32,977 nucleotides of DNA from Candidatus Iainarchaeum sp. (GTDB taxonomy: Archaea > Iainarchaeota > Iainarchaeia > JAADDC01), in the NCBI GenBank assembly GCA_030445695.1, contig JASUTF010000007.1, positions 1 through 32,977 on the forward strand, read 5' to 3'. A program made the translations under genes and the position numbers. Below are positions 7,333-14,315 of this stretch, piece after piece (the stretch's first letter is position 1; the number at the start of each line of letters is the position of its first letter). The notes below the pieces were generated by a model, which saw nothing but the letters and a program-made list of their open reading frames with translations, did not search any database and was not told where the DNA came from.

Positions 7333-9938
7333 TACCTCCACCATCCTCCGCCTTCGGCAGAGCGATACTTGCTGTGCACGTCTACATTGTCCTCTGTGGT
7401 GTAGACCCAGTATCCCTTGCGTGAGAACACCGGCGTCGTTCTTCTCGGACCGCCCGTCACCGTAATGGCCCAGTACCTGCCGCTGTAGTCCCTGCTGTTC
7501 CACGCGTCGCCCAGCGTGTAGACCTCCTTGGACGTCAGCGCGCTGAACGCCGTTCCTGCGTCTATACCGTCGTATGGCCTGAGGTCAAAGGCCACGGGAT
7601 TCCATCCACTGTGCACTGTGAAGATAACTGAAGGCATGGGCGGATTCGTGTTCGTTTCGGGCTGGCAGTATCCCCAGATGGTAAACTCGGGATAGTCGTC
7701 AAGCCCGTTCCAGTCCACGCGTATCATGTATGCCTTGCCCTGCTCAAACGCGTTCAAATCGCTCAGCTCGGGGTGTTCTGGACGGTAAACTTTCCAGCCG
7801 TTCTCCGTGTAGAGCCAGACGCTGTCAATGCCTTCTGGCATTACCTCGTTCATCTCTTCCGTGTACGGAATCACTGGAACACCTATGAAATACCACTCCG
7901 GTTCGTCCTCCGGCATTGCCGGTCTGAACCATTCTTCGTCTTCTCTGTCCCTGAGTTCATACTCGATGGCCCAGGCGTTCTTGTGGTATTCTATGTCGTC
8001 GGAGAACGTTGTCTCGCGTCCGAAGTAGTCCACCACGTGCACCGTAAGCGTCACCGTTCCTTCCTGCATGCATTCGTAGTAGAAGTCCTCGCCGTCGTCA
8101 ACGAACTCACTCATCTCGTATATGGACGTCCAGTTGTGGCCGTATGCGTCCTCGTAGGTCTCTGAATCGACTTCAAACCAGTTTCCGTCGTTGCACATGA
8201 CCTCAATCGTGTTTATTGGTCCCCAGCCGTTCAGCTCGGAATGCACTTCAATGTCCCTGTCTTCCTCGTCGCACCACTCGGGGCTCTCGTCTCCGCAGCC
8301 GTTGGTTACAGGTTCCCCGTCGTCAAGCACGAGCATACCTGCAGGTTCCGTTGCGTTGAACTCAAAGCCCTCCGCTGCTCCGCCGGTGGGACGGTAAGTC
8401 GCCCTGTGGAGAACGGTTAACTTGCACGAGCCGAGCGTCGGTGGCAGTTCTTCCACGCCGAACTCCCATTCTTCGTCGTCGTGGTCTGGTTCGAACTCAG
8501 CATAGTTTGCATCCCATTCGTGTCCGTCGTACCAGTAGTGGCCGTTCGGGCCGTTGCACTCGAAGATTATGGCAACACTGCTGTCTTCCATCCAGTTCTC
8601 AAGCGTTCCGCTGAAGCCCTCTGGGAAGTCGTTGAAGTAGTTCGTTTCCCATCCGCCGACGTCTATGTGTGCTACAGGTGCTGGTAACTGTGCAACGTCA
8701 AAGTCCTCCTGCCCGTAGATGTCGATTGCCCTGACGCATATCATCTCATTGTAGTCGATGGGCTCGTTAATGTCCGCCTGCCCGAATACAGACGATATAT
8801 TGCTGTAGTCCGCGGTCTCGCAGTTCCCGTCGCGGGGAACAGACGCAACACCTATGTCCACCTCTGTGGGGCCGTATCCCTCTATCTCATCGTCCTCTAT
8901 ATGGAACTGGGCAATCCAGCCCGAACCTCCAAGCACGAAGCCACCAAAGTCCACAGTAGGCGGACTCTTGTCAAAGAGGAACGTTGTCTGGTCTGTTGCT
9001 GTTCCGCGAACCTCCGTAACGTGGTACACCGTGAACACACAGTTGCCCTCAACAGGAGGTAGTGTGGTTACAAAATCCCACTCTGGCGGCGACAAGAACG
9101 GTTCAAGCGAAAAGTTCGTGTCACTCGTCGTCCACTGGTTTCCATCCCAGTAGTACGGACCGCACTGGACGTTGCCGAACAGACCTACCGTGTCCTGCAT
9201 GTAGTTCCCGAACTGGCCAGAAAACTCTGGCCATTCGTCAGTGTAAAAGCCCTCTGGGTCGTAGATTGTAATTATGGGCTCAGGAAGCAAGTATTCGTCG
9301 TATCCAACGTTGCCCGCTGCATCCACAGCCGAAACACAAACCTTGTGCGGGAAGTCCACGGAGACGGTTACAACACTGCTGCCGCCACCATTCACATCGC
9401 CAATATGGGCATAGTTTGCATCGGCACAGCTCTCTGTCCTCCCTACGACCCCAACGTATATTCCGTATGGGTTCGCGTCGCCCATGATGAACGTTACGCT
9501 GTACTGCTTCGTTGTTGCATTGTAATCAACGTTATTCCAGTCCACCGTGGGTGCTGTATTGTCCACAGTAATCGTTACAGTATCCGTAGGCGTCAGTTCG
9601 CCTATGTTCGTGTCCCATGTGCCAGTCACGGTTATGTTGTGCTCACCGTCCGCATATGAGGCCGTGTCCAGATTGTACTCCAGCCAGACCATGGGTTGCG
9701 ATGGTGAAACAGCTGTAACGGTCACGTTCGCTTCCGTTCCGTTATCCACCTTCAGATGCCCAACCAAAAAATTCGAATCAGCTATGAAGCTCTGCGAAGT
9801 GGCCTGAACCGTTAGCAAACCACCTACGTACACACCGTCTAATGGATGCGTAATCGTCGTGTCACTAAACATGTTCGCGTGCGCGCTGCTTGCAAAAATC
9901 GCTACTATTAGGAACACTCCTAAATATCGTAAATCCAT
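7332..9938 (-). CDS. Large secreted acidic surface protein with duplicated Ig-like modules
   Basis: 868 aa with a signal peptide ending at about SSAHA (residue 21). The N-terminal part is a beta-sandwich with NITVTGTW and TVTITVDNTAPTV strands like bacterial Ig repeats. Residues about 127-320 and 325-515 are two copies of one roughly 190-aa module; each begins with D(N/K)(T/S)xPPTV-like sequence, has paired Cys, a CVxAxDxxG strand, and a YYWDG/YWYDG motif. A highly acidic region follows, and a C-terminal domain (about 660-868) rich in Trp and Tyr ends in GGGWWR. There is no C-terminal TM, so it is probably held by the coupled membrane-anchored partner or by the S-layer. A GGAG site 10 bases before the ATG is inside a hairpin. 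It is likely glycosylated, as several NxT/S sequons are present. No specific family is recognised. Confidence 0.8.
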   Translation of the reverse strand: MDLRYLGVFLIVAIFASSAHANMFSDTTITHPLDGVYVGGLLTVQATSQSFIADSNFLVGHLKVDNGTEANVTVTAVSPSQPMVWLEYNLDTASYADGEHNITVTGTWDTNIGELTPTDTVTITVDNTAPTVDWNNVDYNATTKQYSVTFIMGDANPYGIYVGVVGRTESCADANYAHIGDVNGGGSSVVTVSVDFPHKVCVSAVDAAGNVGYDEYLLPEPIITIYDPEGFYTDEWPEFSGQFGNYMQDTVGLFGNVQCGPYYWDGNQWTTSDTNFSLEPFLSPPEWDFVTTLPPVEGNCVFTVYHVTEVRGTATDQTTFLFDKSPPTVDFGGFVLGGSGWIAQFHIEDDEIEGYGPTEVDIGVASVPRDGNCETADYSNISSVFGQADINEPIDYNEMICVRAIDIYGQEDFDVAQLPAPVAHIDVGGWETNYFNDFPEGFSGTLENWMEDSSVAIIFECNGPNGHYWYDGHEWDANYAEFEPDHDDEEWEFGVEELPPTLGSCKLTVLHRATYRPTGGAAEGFEFNATEPAGMLVLDDGEPVTNGCGDESPEWCDEEDRDIEVHSELNGWGPINTIEVMCNDGNWFEVDSETYEDAYGHNWTSIYEMSEFVDDGEDFYYECMQEGTVTLTVHVVDYFGRETTFSDDIEYHKNAWAIEYELRDREDEEWFRPAMPEDEPEWYFIGVPVIPYTEEMNEVMPEGIDSVWLYTENGWKVYRPEHPELSDLNAFEQGKAYMIRVDWNGLDDYPEFTIWGYCQPETNTNPPMPSVIFTVHSGWNPVAFDLRPYDGIDAGTAFSALTSKEVYTLGDAWNSRDYSGRYWAITVTGGPRRTTPVFSRKGYWVYTTEDNVDVHSKYRSAEGGGWWR
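8394..9560 (-). repeat. Internal duplication in the 868-aa surface protein
   Basis: Two protein-level copies lie at about 9560-8979 and 8966-8394. Matching landmarks in order are TAPTVDW/SPPTVDF, CADANY/CETADY, CVSAVDAAG/CVRAIDIYG, the 'PEFSGQFGNYMQD / PEGFSGTLENWMED' segment and 'YYWDGNQW / YWYDGHEW'. Similarity is visible in protein but diverged in DNA, so the duplication is old. Confidence 0.75.
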
Positions 9939-9948
9939 ATTTATTCAA

Positions 9949-9968
9949 CTCCTGCGCAGAAGCAGGAG
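9949..9968 (-). promoter_or_regulatory. Hairpin covering the ribosome site of the surface-protein gene
   Basis: CTCCTGC (9949-9955) and GCAGGAG (9962-9968) form a perfect seven-base-pair stem with a six-base loop. On the minus strand the ribosome-site sequence GCAGGAG nearest the ATG at 9938 is one arm, so folding would hide it. It lies in the predicted leader of about 60 bases. Translational control, for example by temperature or a binding protein, is inference. Confidence 0.5.
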
Positions 9969-10017
9969 GATAGAAAAATCGTAACCCCGCCCCTCCGCAG
10001 TAATAATACGTATTTTT

Positions 10018-10035
10018 GTGCTTATAAAATAGCAC
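10018..10035 (-). promoter_or_regulatory. TATA box flanked by inverted repeat (surface-protein promoter)
   Basis: GTGCT-TATAAAAT-AGCAC is an AT box bracketed by a perfect five-base inverted repeat. Read on the minus strand it would start transcription near 10000 for the surface-protein pair. A repeat around a TATA box is a natural place for a repressor to block TBP binding. Confidence 0.5.
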
Positions 10036-10089
10036 GAATCTGTAATGCAGTATATTTTCGTGCGAAGAAGTTCTGGCATCTGGGGCACG

Positions 10090-10109
10090 TTTTTATTAAC
10101 AATTGTTAA
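10090..10109 (+). promoter_or_regulatory. Promoter and operator of the Cys-rich regulator-sufS unit
   Basis: The TATA-like TTTTTATTAA (10090-10099) is centred 26 bases before the GTG at 10121. Overlapping its end is the perfect 14-base palindrome TTAACAATTGTTAA (10096-10109). The same repeat recurs before the nifX-like gene and sufC. Its placement between TATA box and start would block transcription when bound, suggesting autoregulation. Confidence 0.7.
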
Positions 10110-10120
10110 ACCTTGTTACT

Positions 10121-10447
10121 GTGAAGAACCCGAAGACGCCGTGCGAAGTCATATTCTGGCAGATCCTCCCGGCGGTAAGGCGAGAGTTAGCAAGGGAACT
10201 CGTCAAAAGAGGGTTAAAGCAAAGGGAAGTGGCAGAGATGCTCGGGCTGACACCGGCCGCGCTGACGCAATACTTGAAGGGCAAGAGGGGAAAGACCGAA
10301 CTGCCAGAGTGGATAAAGGAGAAAATCCGTGATTACGCTGGAAGAGCAGATTGCATAAACCTGTGCGACGTGTGTACGGATATCCGTAAAGACAAACGGT
10401 TTGTTGAAACGTTCCTGAAGACAAAAGGGGGGTGTATGAGTGCGTAA
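10121..10447 (+). CDS. Cys-rich HTH regulator, likely Fe-S sensor of the local suf genes
   Basis: 108 aa from GTG 10121; the TATA box 26 bases upstream sets this start, while the longer frame from TTG 10103 would run through the operator. Residues ~31-53 form an XRE-type helix-turn-helix (GLKQREVAEMLGLTPAALTQ). Cysteines lie at C8 and in a C-terminal set C78-x3-C82-x2-C85 plus C105, enough to hold an iron-sulfur cluster or a metal. The form matches the archaeal predicted XRE regulators I recall as COG2522. Its coding end overlaps the sufS start. The palindrome at its own promoter recurs before nifX-like and sufC, so I infer it senses Fe-S status and controls these genes, an archaeal counterpart of IscR or SufR. 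Direct evidence for cluster binding is lacking. Confidence 0.8.
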   Translation: MKNPKTPCEVIFWQILPAVRRELARELVKRGLKQREVAEMLGLTPAALTQYLKGKRGKTELPEWIKEKIRDYAGRADCINLCDVCTDIRKDKRFVETFLKTKGGCMSA

Positions 10448-11630
10448 CGTGAAGGACGACTTTCCCATACTCAAGAACAGGGATATCGTGTATCTGGACA
10501 ACGCGGCCACCACGCAGAAGCCAAAAAGTGTTATTGAAGCAATCAAGGAGTTCTACGAGTATCACAACGCGAACATACATCGTGGAATCTACCCGCTGGC
10601 CCGAGAGGCAACGGAGATGTACGAAGGGGCCCACGAAAGAGTTGCAAAGTTCATCGGCGGGAAGATGGAGGAAACTGTGTTCGTCCGTAACGCGTCGGAG
10701 GGACTGAACCTTGCGGCGTGGATTCTGAAGGACAGGATAGGGAAAGGTGACAAAATCATAACAACCATGTCAGAACACCACAGCAACTTCCTGCCCTGGT
10801 TCAAGATAGCGAGGATGAGGGGCGCGAGGGTCGATGTTATCCCCACGAAGGAGGACGGCTCGATAGATGAGGAAAAAATAATCGAAGCCATTGACTCAAG
10901 GACGAAAATCGTGGCGGTTCAGCACGCGTCCAACGTGACGGGGTACATAACGGACGTGAAGGAGATAGCAAGAGCCGCCCACGATAACGGCGCAGTCATC
11001 GTGGTGGACGGAGCCCAGAGCGTCCCGCACATACCCATAGACGTGAAAAAGCTGGGAATAGATGCTCTTGCCTTCTCCGCTCACAAGATGCTCGGACCGA
11101 CGGGAATAGGCGCGCTCTGGATGAAGGCGGACCTTCTCGAAGAGGGAGAGCCGTTCCTTGAAGGGGGAGACATGATAAAGGAGGTCCACTACAACAGTGA
11201 ATTACAGGTCATTTACAACGACCTGCCGTGGAAGTACGAGGCAGGGACGCCGAACATCGCCGGTGGTGTGGGATTCGCCGCGGCAGTGGACTATTTAGAA
11301 CGTTACGGCATGGAGAACATCCTGCCACACGAACAGAAACTGGCGAAGCGTATAATGAATGGCCTCGAGGAAATGGGCGTTCCCTTCGTCGGGCCGAGGG
11401 ATATAAAGAGAAGGGGCGGCGTGGTGGCGTTCAGCGTGCCAGGAAAGAACCCGTACACCGTTGCCCTCTACCTGGGAACGAAGAACGTGTGCGTCCGTGC
11501 AGGTTACCACTGCGCGCAGCCACTTCACGAATCTTTAGGTATTAAAGGAACCGTGCGCGCATCGCTATACATATACAACGACGAAGAGGACGTTGAAAAG
11601 TTCCTGGAGGCGCTGGAGGGGATGCCATGA
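10440..11630 (+). CDS. sufS: Cysteine desulfurase, SufS type
   Basis: 396 aa, full length for group II (SufS/CsdA) desulfurases, which remove sulfur from cysteine with PLP for Fe-S assembly. The N-terminal YLDNAATTQKP block, the SEHHSN motif (111-116), VDGAQSVPH (189-197), the PLP lysine in SAHKMLGPTGIG (K216) and the catalytic loop RAGYHCAQPLH (C358) are all present. The loop is short, as in SufS rather than IscS. The start GTG at 10440 overlaps the regulator's stop by 8 bases, after a GGGGGGTG ribosome site. The TusA-like gene follows with an ATGA overlap. Confidence 0.95.
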   Translation: MRNVKDDFPILKNRDIVYLDNAATTQKPKSVIEAIKEFYEYHNANIHRGIYPLAREATEMYEGAHERVAKFIGGKMEETVFVRNASEGLNLAAWILKDRIGKGDKIITTMSEHHSNFLPWFKIARMRGARVDVIPTKEDGSIDEEKIIEAIDSRTKIVAVQHASNVTGYITDVKEIARAAHDNGAVIVVDGAQSVPHIPIDVKKLGIDALAFSAHKMLGPTGIGALWMKADLLEEGEPFLEGGDMIKEVHYNSELQVIYNDLPWKYEAGTPNIAGGVGFAAAVDYLERYGMENILPHEQKLAKRIMNGLEEMGVPFVGPRDIKRRGGVVAFSVPGKNPYTVALYLGTKNVCVRAGYHCAQPLHESLGIKGTVRASLYIYNDEEDVEKFLEALEGMP

Positions 11631-11851
11631 AGACATACGACCTGAGGAACGCGGGGGAGGGCTGTATCGACAACCCTGCGTTAGCACTATTAGACGTGTT
11701 CGCGAAGAGGGATAGGGAATTGCAAGTAATCGTAAAGGCGGAGGACATCCCCCTTGAAGTGCTCAGGGACGTGGCGAGGAGTTGCGGCTACGAAGTAAAG
11801 AGCAGCAGGGAAGAAGACGGTTTACTGGTGGCGGTGCTGGTGCGCAGTTAA
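11627..11851 (+). CDS. TusA-like small sulfur carrier candidate
   Basis: 74 aa. The N-terminal YDLRNAGEGCIDNPALALLDV lines up with the TusA/SirA start (DLRGxxCPxPxL), keeping the Cys (C13) and a downstream Pro but replacing the CPxP core. The rest has the expected beta-alpha-beta pattern with a VKAEDIPLEVLRDVARSCGYEV segment like the TusA D-P-x-x-x-x-I region. It overlaps the sufS stop by ATGA and so is probably the acceptor of the persulfide made by SufS. The family call is tentative because of the changed motif. Its stop codon lies inside the operator at 11848-11860. Confidence 0.55.
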   Translation: MKTYDLRNAGEGCIDNPALALLDVFAKRDRELQVIVKAEDIPLEVLRDVARSCGYEVKSSREEDGLLVAVLVRS

Positions 11852-11870
11852 CAATGTTAAACCGTTTAAA
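11848..11870 (+). promoter_or_regulatory. Operator and TATA box of the nifX-like operon
   Basis: TTAACAATGTTAA (11848-11860) is the same inverted repeat as at the regulator and sufC promoters. Five bases on is TTTAAA (11865-11870), centred 26 bases before the ATG at 11894. Here the repeat lies upstream of the TATA box, over the BRE position, so the effect of binding could differ from the other two sites. Confidence 0.7.
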
Positions 11871-11893
11871 CACATCCCTCCTGAAATAGAAAC

Positions 11894-12313
11894 ATGAAGG
11901 TAGCAATCACTGCAATGGGTCCGGGCTTGAACGCGGCGTTCTCTCCGGTGTTTGGGCGTGCTCCATACTTCGTTATTGTTGAAGTCGATGGAGGTAACGT
12001 TTCAGAGATAAAGAGCATTCCCAACCCTGCAGCACAGGCGGCACGCTCTGCGGGAATAATAGCAGCACAGACACTCGTCAGCGAGGGAGTTTCCGCAGTC
12101 ATATCCGGGTCGATAGGGCCTAACGCGCACATGGTCCTCTCGCAGGCAGGCATAGGCATGTACTCCTGCGGGGGTGCAACGGTCTTAGACGTGGCAAGGG
12201 CTTTCGCTCAGAACGCGTGCACCCCAATTACAGCGCCTGGCAGATACGGACCAGGGTACGGCAGAGGTAGAGGATGGGGCCGCGGAGGCGGCTGGGGGCG
12301 AGGGCCATGGTAG
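11894..12313 (+). CDS. NifX/NafY-like cofactor-binding protein
   Basis: 139 aa. The first ~110 residues are the dinitrogenase iron-molybdenum cofactor (Nitro_FeMo-Co) domain: MKVAIT start, SPVFGRAPYFVIVEVDGG, AGIIAAQTLVSEGVSAVISG and GIGMYSCGGATV with one Cys. This compact fold (as in MTH1175) binds metal clusters in transit. A Gly/Arg/Trp-rich tail of about 30 residues (GRGRGWGRGGGWGRG) is added. No nitrogenase gene is seen, so a general metal or Fe-S carrier role is more likely. Leaderless start by the TATA spacing. The stop overlaps the next gene's start. Confidence 0.88.
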   Translation: MKVAITAMGPGLNAAFSPVFGRAPYFVIVEVDGGNVSEIKSIPNPAAQAARSAGIIAAQTLVSEGVSAVISGSIGPNAHMVLSQAGIGMYSCGGATVLDVARAFAQNACTPITAPGRYGPGYGRGRGWGRGGGWGRGPW

Positions 12314-13524
12314 ACATTGAGCACGGAGAGAGAACGGCACAGAGGGCAACCATACTCGTAGCGCTCCTTGCAACGCTGAAGGGAATCGTTGGATTCGTCA
12401 CGAACTCAGCAGCAATGCTCGCCGACGCACTCCACTCCACAGTAGACGTCATGACCGCAGCGGCGACGTGGATTGGCCTTAAAATTGCGAGAAGACCGGC
12501 GGACCAGAAATTCCCCTACGGATACTACCGCGCAGAGTCGCTGGTGGCACTCCTCGTGGCTGGCATCGTCCTCTGGGGCTCCGTGGAACTGTTCCTGGAT
12601 GGAGTGCATCGCATACAGCATCCGGAACTGGTTGAAATGCCATGGCTTGCGGCGGGCATGGCACTCATAGCATCTGTAACGTCATACTATATTTCCAAAA
12701 TGGAGAAAGAGGCCGCGGAAGTGTCCAACTCTCAAGCACTCAAGGCAGTGTCCGTGGAATCCTTGGCTGACACGCTATCGTCCCTCGTAGTGTTCCTGGC
12801 CATCGTTGCCGGCTCGTATCTCCACGTGCCCTGGGCTGAAGGCGTCGGTGCGCTCCTGGTAGCCGCGTGGGTCTTCAAGATCGGAGCAGAGATGCTGTGG
12901 AACGCGGTTCTATCCCTCATGGACGTGGCACCGGAAGATGTCGAAAAGGAAGTAGAAGAGATTCTGAGGCACGTGGACGAAATTACTGGATACAAAGACC
13001 TGCGACTAAGGCGTTCCGGACCAGTGGTGTTCGGCGAGGTGATTGTATTCATTCCAGCGGACGTGCCAGTGGCCAAGGCGGACGAGATTGCCCGAAGAGT
13101 CCAGGAGTACATCCTAACGGTTCCAGAAATTGAGGACTTCCGCGTCTACGTGGAGAGGGAAGAGCCCAGGAAAAAGAAAGTTATAATCCCGGTAACGGAG
13201 GATGGGAAAGTAGCAGGAACCTTCGCAACGGCACCGAAGTTCGCAGTGTTCGTGGCAGACAGCGGGATAAGGAAAGAGAAAGAGATTGAGAACATAGCGA
13301 GAAAGAGAAAGGTCCGTCGCGGCCTAGCGGCGGCCAAACTCGTGCTGGAGGAAAAGCCGTATGCCGTAATCGTGAAGAACATCGGGGAGATATCATACCA
13401 CACGCTCAAGGACGCTTTAGTAACAATACACAGAACAACAGCGGAAGAACCTGAAGAAGCGGTGAAAGAGTTCCTCGAAGGAAAAACAGAGGAACTACAC
13501 GCACCGACGGTGAAAAAGGAATGA
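12307..13524 (+). CDS. CDF cation efflux transporter fused to a NifX-like domain
   Basis: 405 aa from ATG 12307, which overlaps the nifX-like stop. Six TM segments (about 11-32, 35-57, 76-97, 110-130, 147-172, 175-192) form a cation diffusion facilitator. TM2 has D40, H43 and D47 (ADALHSTVD) and TM5 has E151 and D155, marking the metal site; compared with FieF from memory, the TM2 Asp and the TM5 His appear as H43 and E151. Residues ~205-285 are the cytoplasmic metal-sensing domain. Residues ~290-385 add a NifX-type domain (KVIIPVTEDGKVAGTFATAP...AVFVADSG). I infer transport of iron or another divalent metal tied to the soluble NifX-like protein and the MinD-ferredoxin pair that follow. The stop overlaps the next gene as ATGA. 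Confidence 0.88.
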   Translation: MVDIEHGERTAQRATILVALLATLKGIVGFVTNSAAMLADALHSTVDVMTAAATWIGLKIARRPADQKFPYGYYRAESLVALLVAGIVLWGSVELFLDGVHRIQHPELVEMPWLAAGMALIASVTSYYISKMEKEAAEVSNSQALKAVSVESLADTLSSLVVFLAIVAGSYLHVPWAEGVGALLVAAWVFKIGAEMLWNAVLSLMDVAPEDVEKEVEEILRHVDEITGYKDLRLRRSGPVVFGEVIVFIPADVPVAKADEIARRVQEYILTVPEIEDFRVYVEREEPRKKKVIIPVTEDGKVAGTFATAPKFAVFVADSGIRKEKEIENIARKRKVRRGLAAAKLVLEEKPYAVIVKNIGEISYHTLKDALVTIHRTTAEEPEEAVKEFLEGKTEELHAPTVKKE

Positions 13525-14315
13525 TTATCGCAGTAACGGGAGGAAAAGGAGGCACAGGGAAGACCACCGTAGCCCTTTCGCTTGCACTGACGTGGAGGAA
13601 GCCCGTAACGTACATAGACGCTGACGTGGAAACCCCCAACGCGGCCATTCTCCTTGGAACAGAGATGGAAAGAATCGGGGCGGCGTACAAGAGCATTCCC
13701 GTCATAGACGAGGAGAAGTGCATCAAATGCGGACTGTGTGCACATGCCTGCCCCGTTGCAGCTCTTGTCTTCATTCCCGGAAAGGTGCCCCTGTTCATAG
13801 AGGAGAACTGCGTCGGCTGCATGCTCTGCAAGGACGTCTGCCCGGTGGGAGCAATAAGAGAGGAAAAGAAGGAGATTGGAATTATACGCGAGGGGGAACA
13901 CGAACACATCACGCTCTACGATGGATTGCTTGACCCAACGGAAGAGGAAGCAGCCCCACTCGTTGAAGAGCTACTGAGGAGAGCATTGAACGACGCGAAG
14001 GGAGACGTGATTATCGACACAGCAGCGGGAATCCACTGCAACGTTGCAAGGGCGATAATGCCTGCGGATAAAGTAATCATCGTGACAGAACCGACGCCCT
14101 ACGGTGTTCACGACCTGGAGAAGATAGTAAAACTGGTGGAAACGCTGGAGAAGCCGTATGAAATCTACGCAAACAAGTGGGGGATTAACGGGGCATGCCA
14201 GAAAAGGATAGAGGAAATAGCGAGGGAAAAGGGCGTAAAACTTACAAAAATACAGTTCAGCGAGGATTTTGCCCGTAAATACGCAAAAGGGGCGTTCGAA
14301 CCGGTGATTCAATGA
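13521..14315 (+). CDS. MinD-type ATPase with inserted two-cluster ferredoxin domain
   Basis: 264 aa. A deviant Walker A KGGTGKTT (9-16) and the DADVETPN switch region are followed by an inserted ferredoxin with C67-x2-C70-x2-C73-x3-C77P and C97-x2-C100-x2-C103-x3-C107P, enough for two [4Fe-4S] clusters. Later VIIDTAAG and the VTEPTPYGVHD region complete the MinD/Mrp fold. This is the family of MinD-like ATPases with inserted ferredoxin (COG1149 from memory), often next to NifX-like genes. The likely job is ATP-driven transfer or assembly of iron-sulfur or related cofactors. It forms a pair with the next gene (ATGA overlap). Confidence 0.9.
   Translation: MIIAVTGGKGGTGKTTVALSLALTWRKPVTYIDADVETPNAAILLGTEMERIGAAYKSIPVIDEEKCIKCGLCAHACPVAALVFIPGKVPLFIEENCVGCMLCKDVCPVGAIREEKKEIGIIREGEHEHITLYDGLLDPTEEEAAPLVEELLRRALNDAKGDVIIDTAAGIHCNVARAIMPADKVIIVTEPTPYGVHDLEKIVKLVETLEKPYEIYANKWGINGACQKRIEEIAREKGVKLTKIQFSEDFARKYAKGAFEPVIQ

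Noticed and set aside
8412-8418. Single GTTAAC or GTTAA half-sites elsewhere (also near 15590, 17664, 21724, 25048 and 31671)
   Set aside because: They lack the paired second half at the right spacing or lie deep inside genes, so they are not counted as operators.
13146-13907. Minus-strand open frame (253 codons) across the CDF and first MinD genes
   Set aside because: Covers conserved NifX-like and ATPase coding sequence on the other strand; no recognisable protein.
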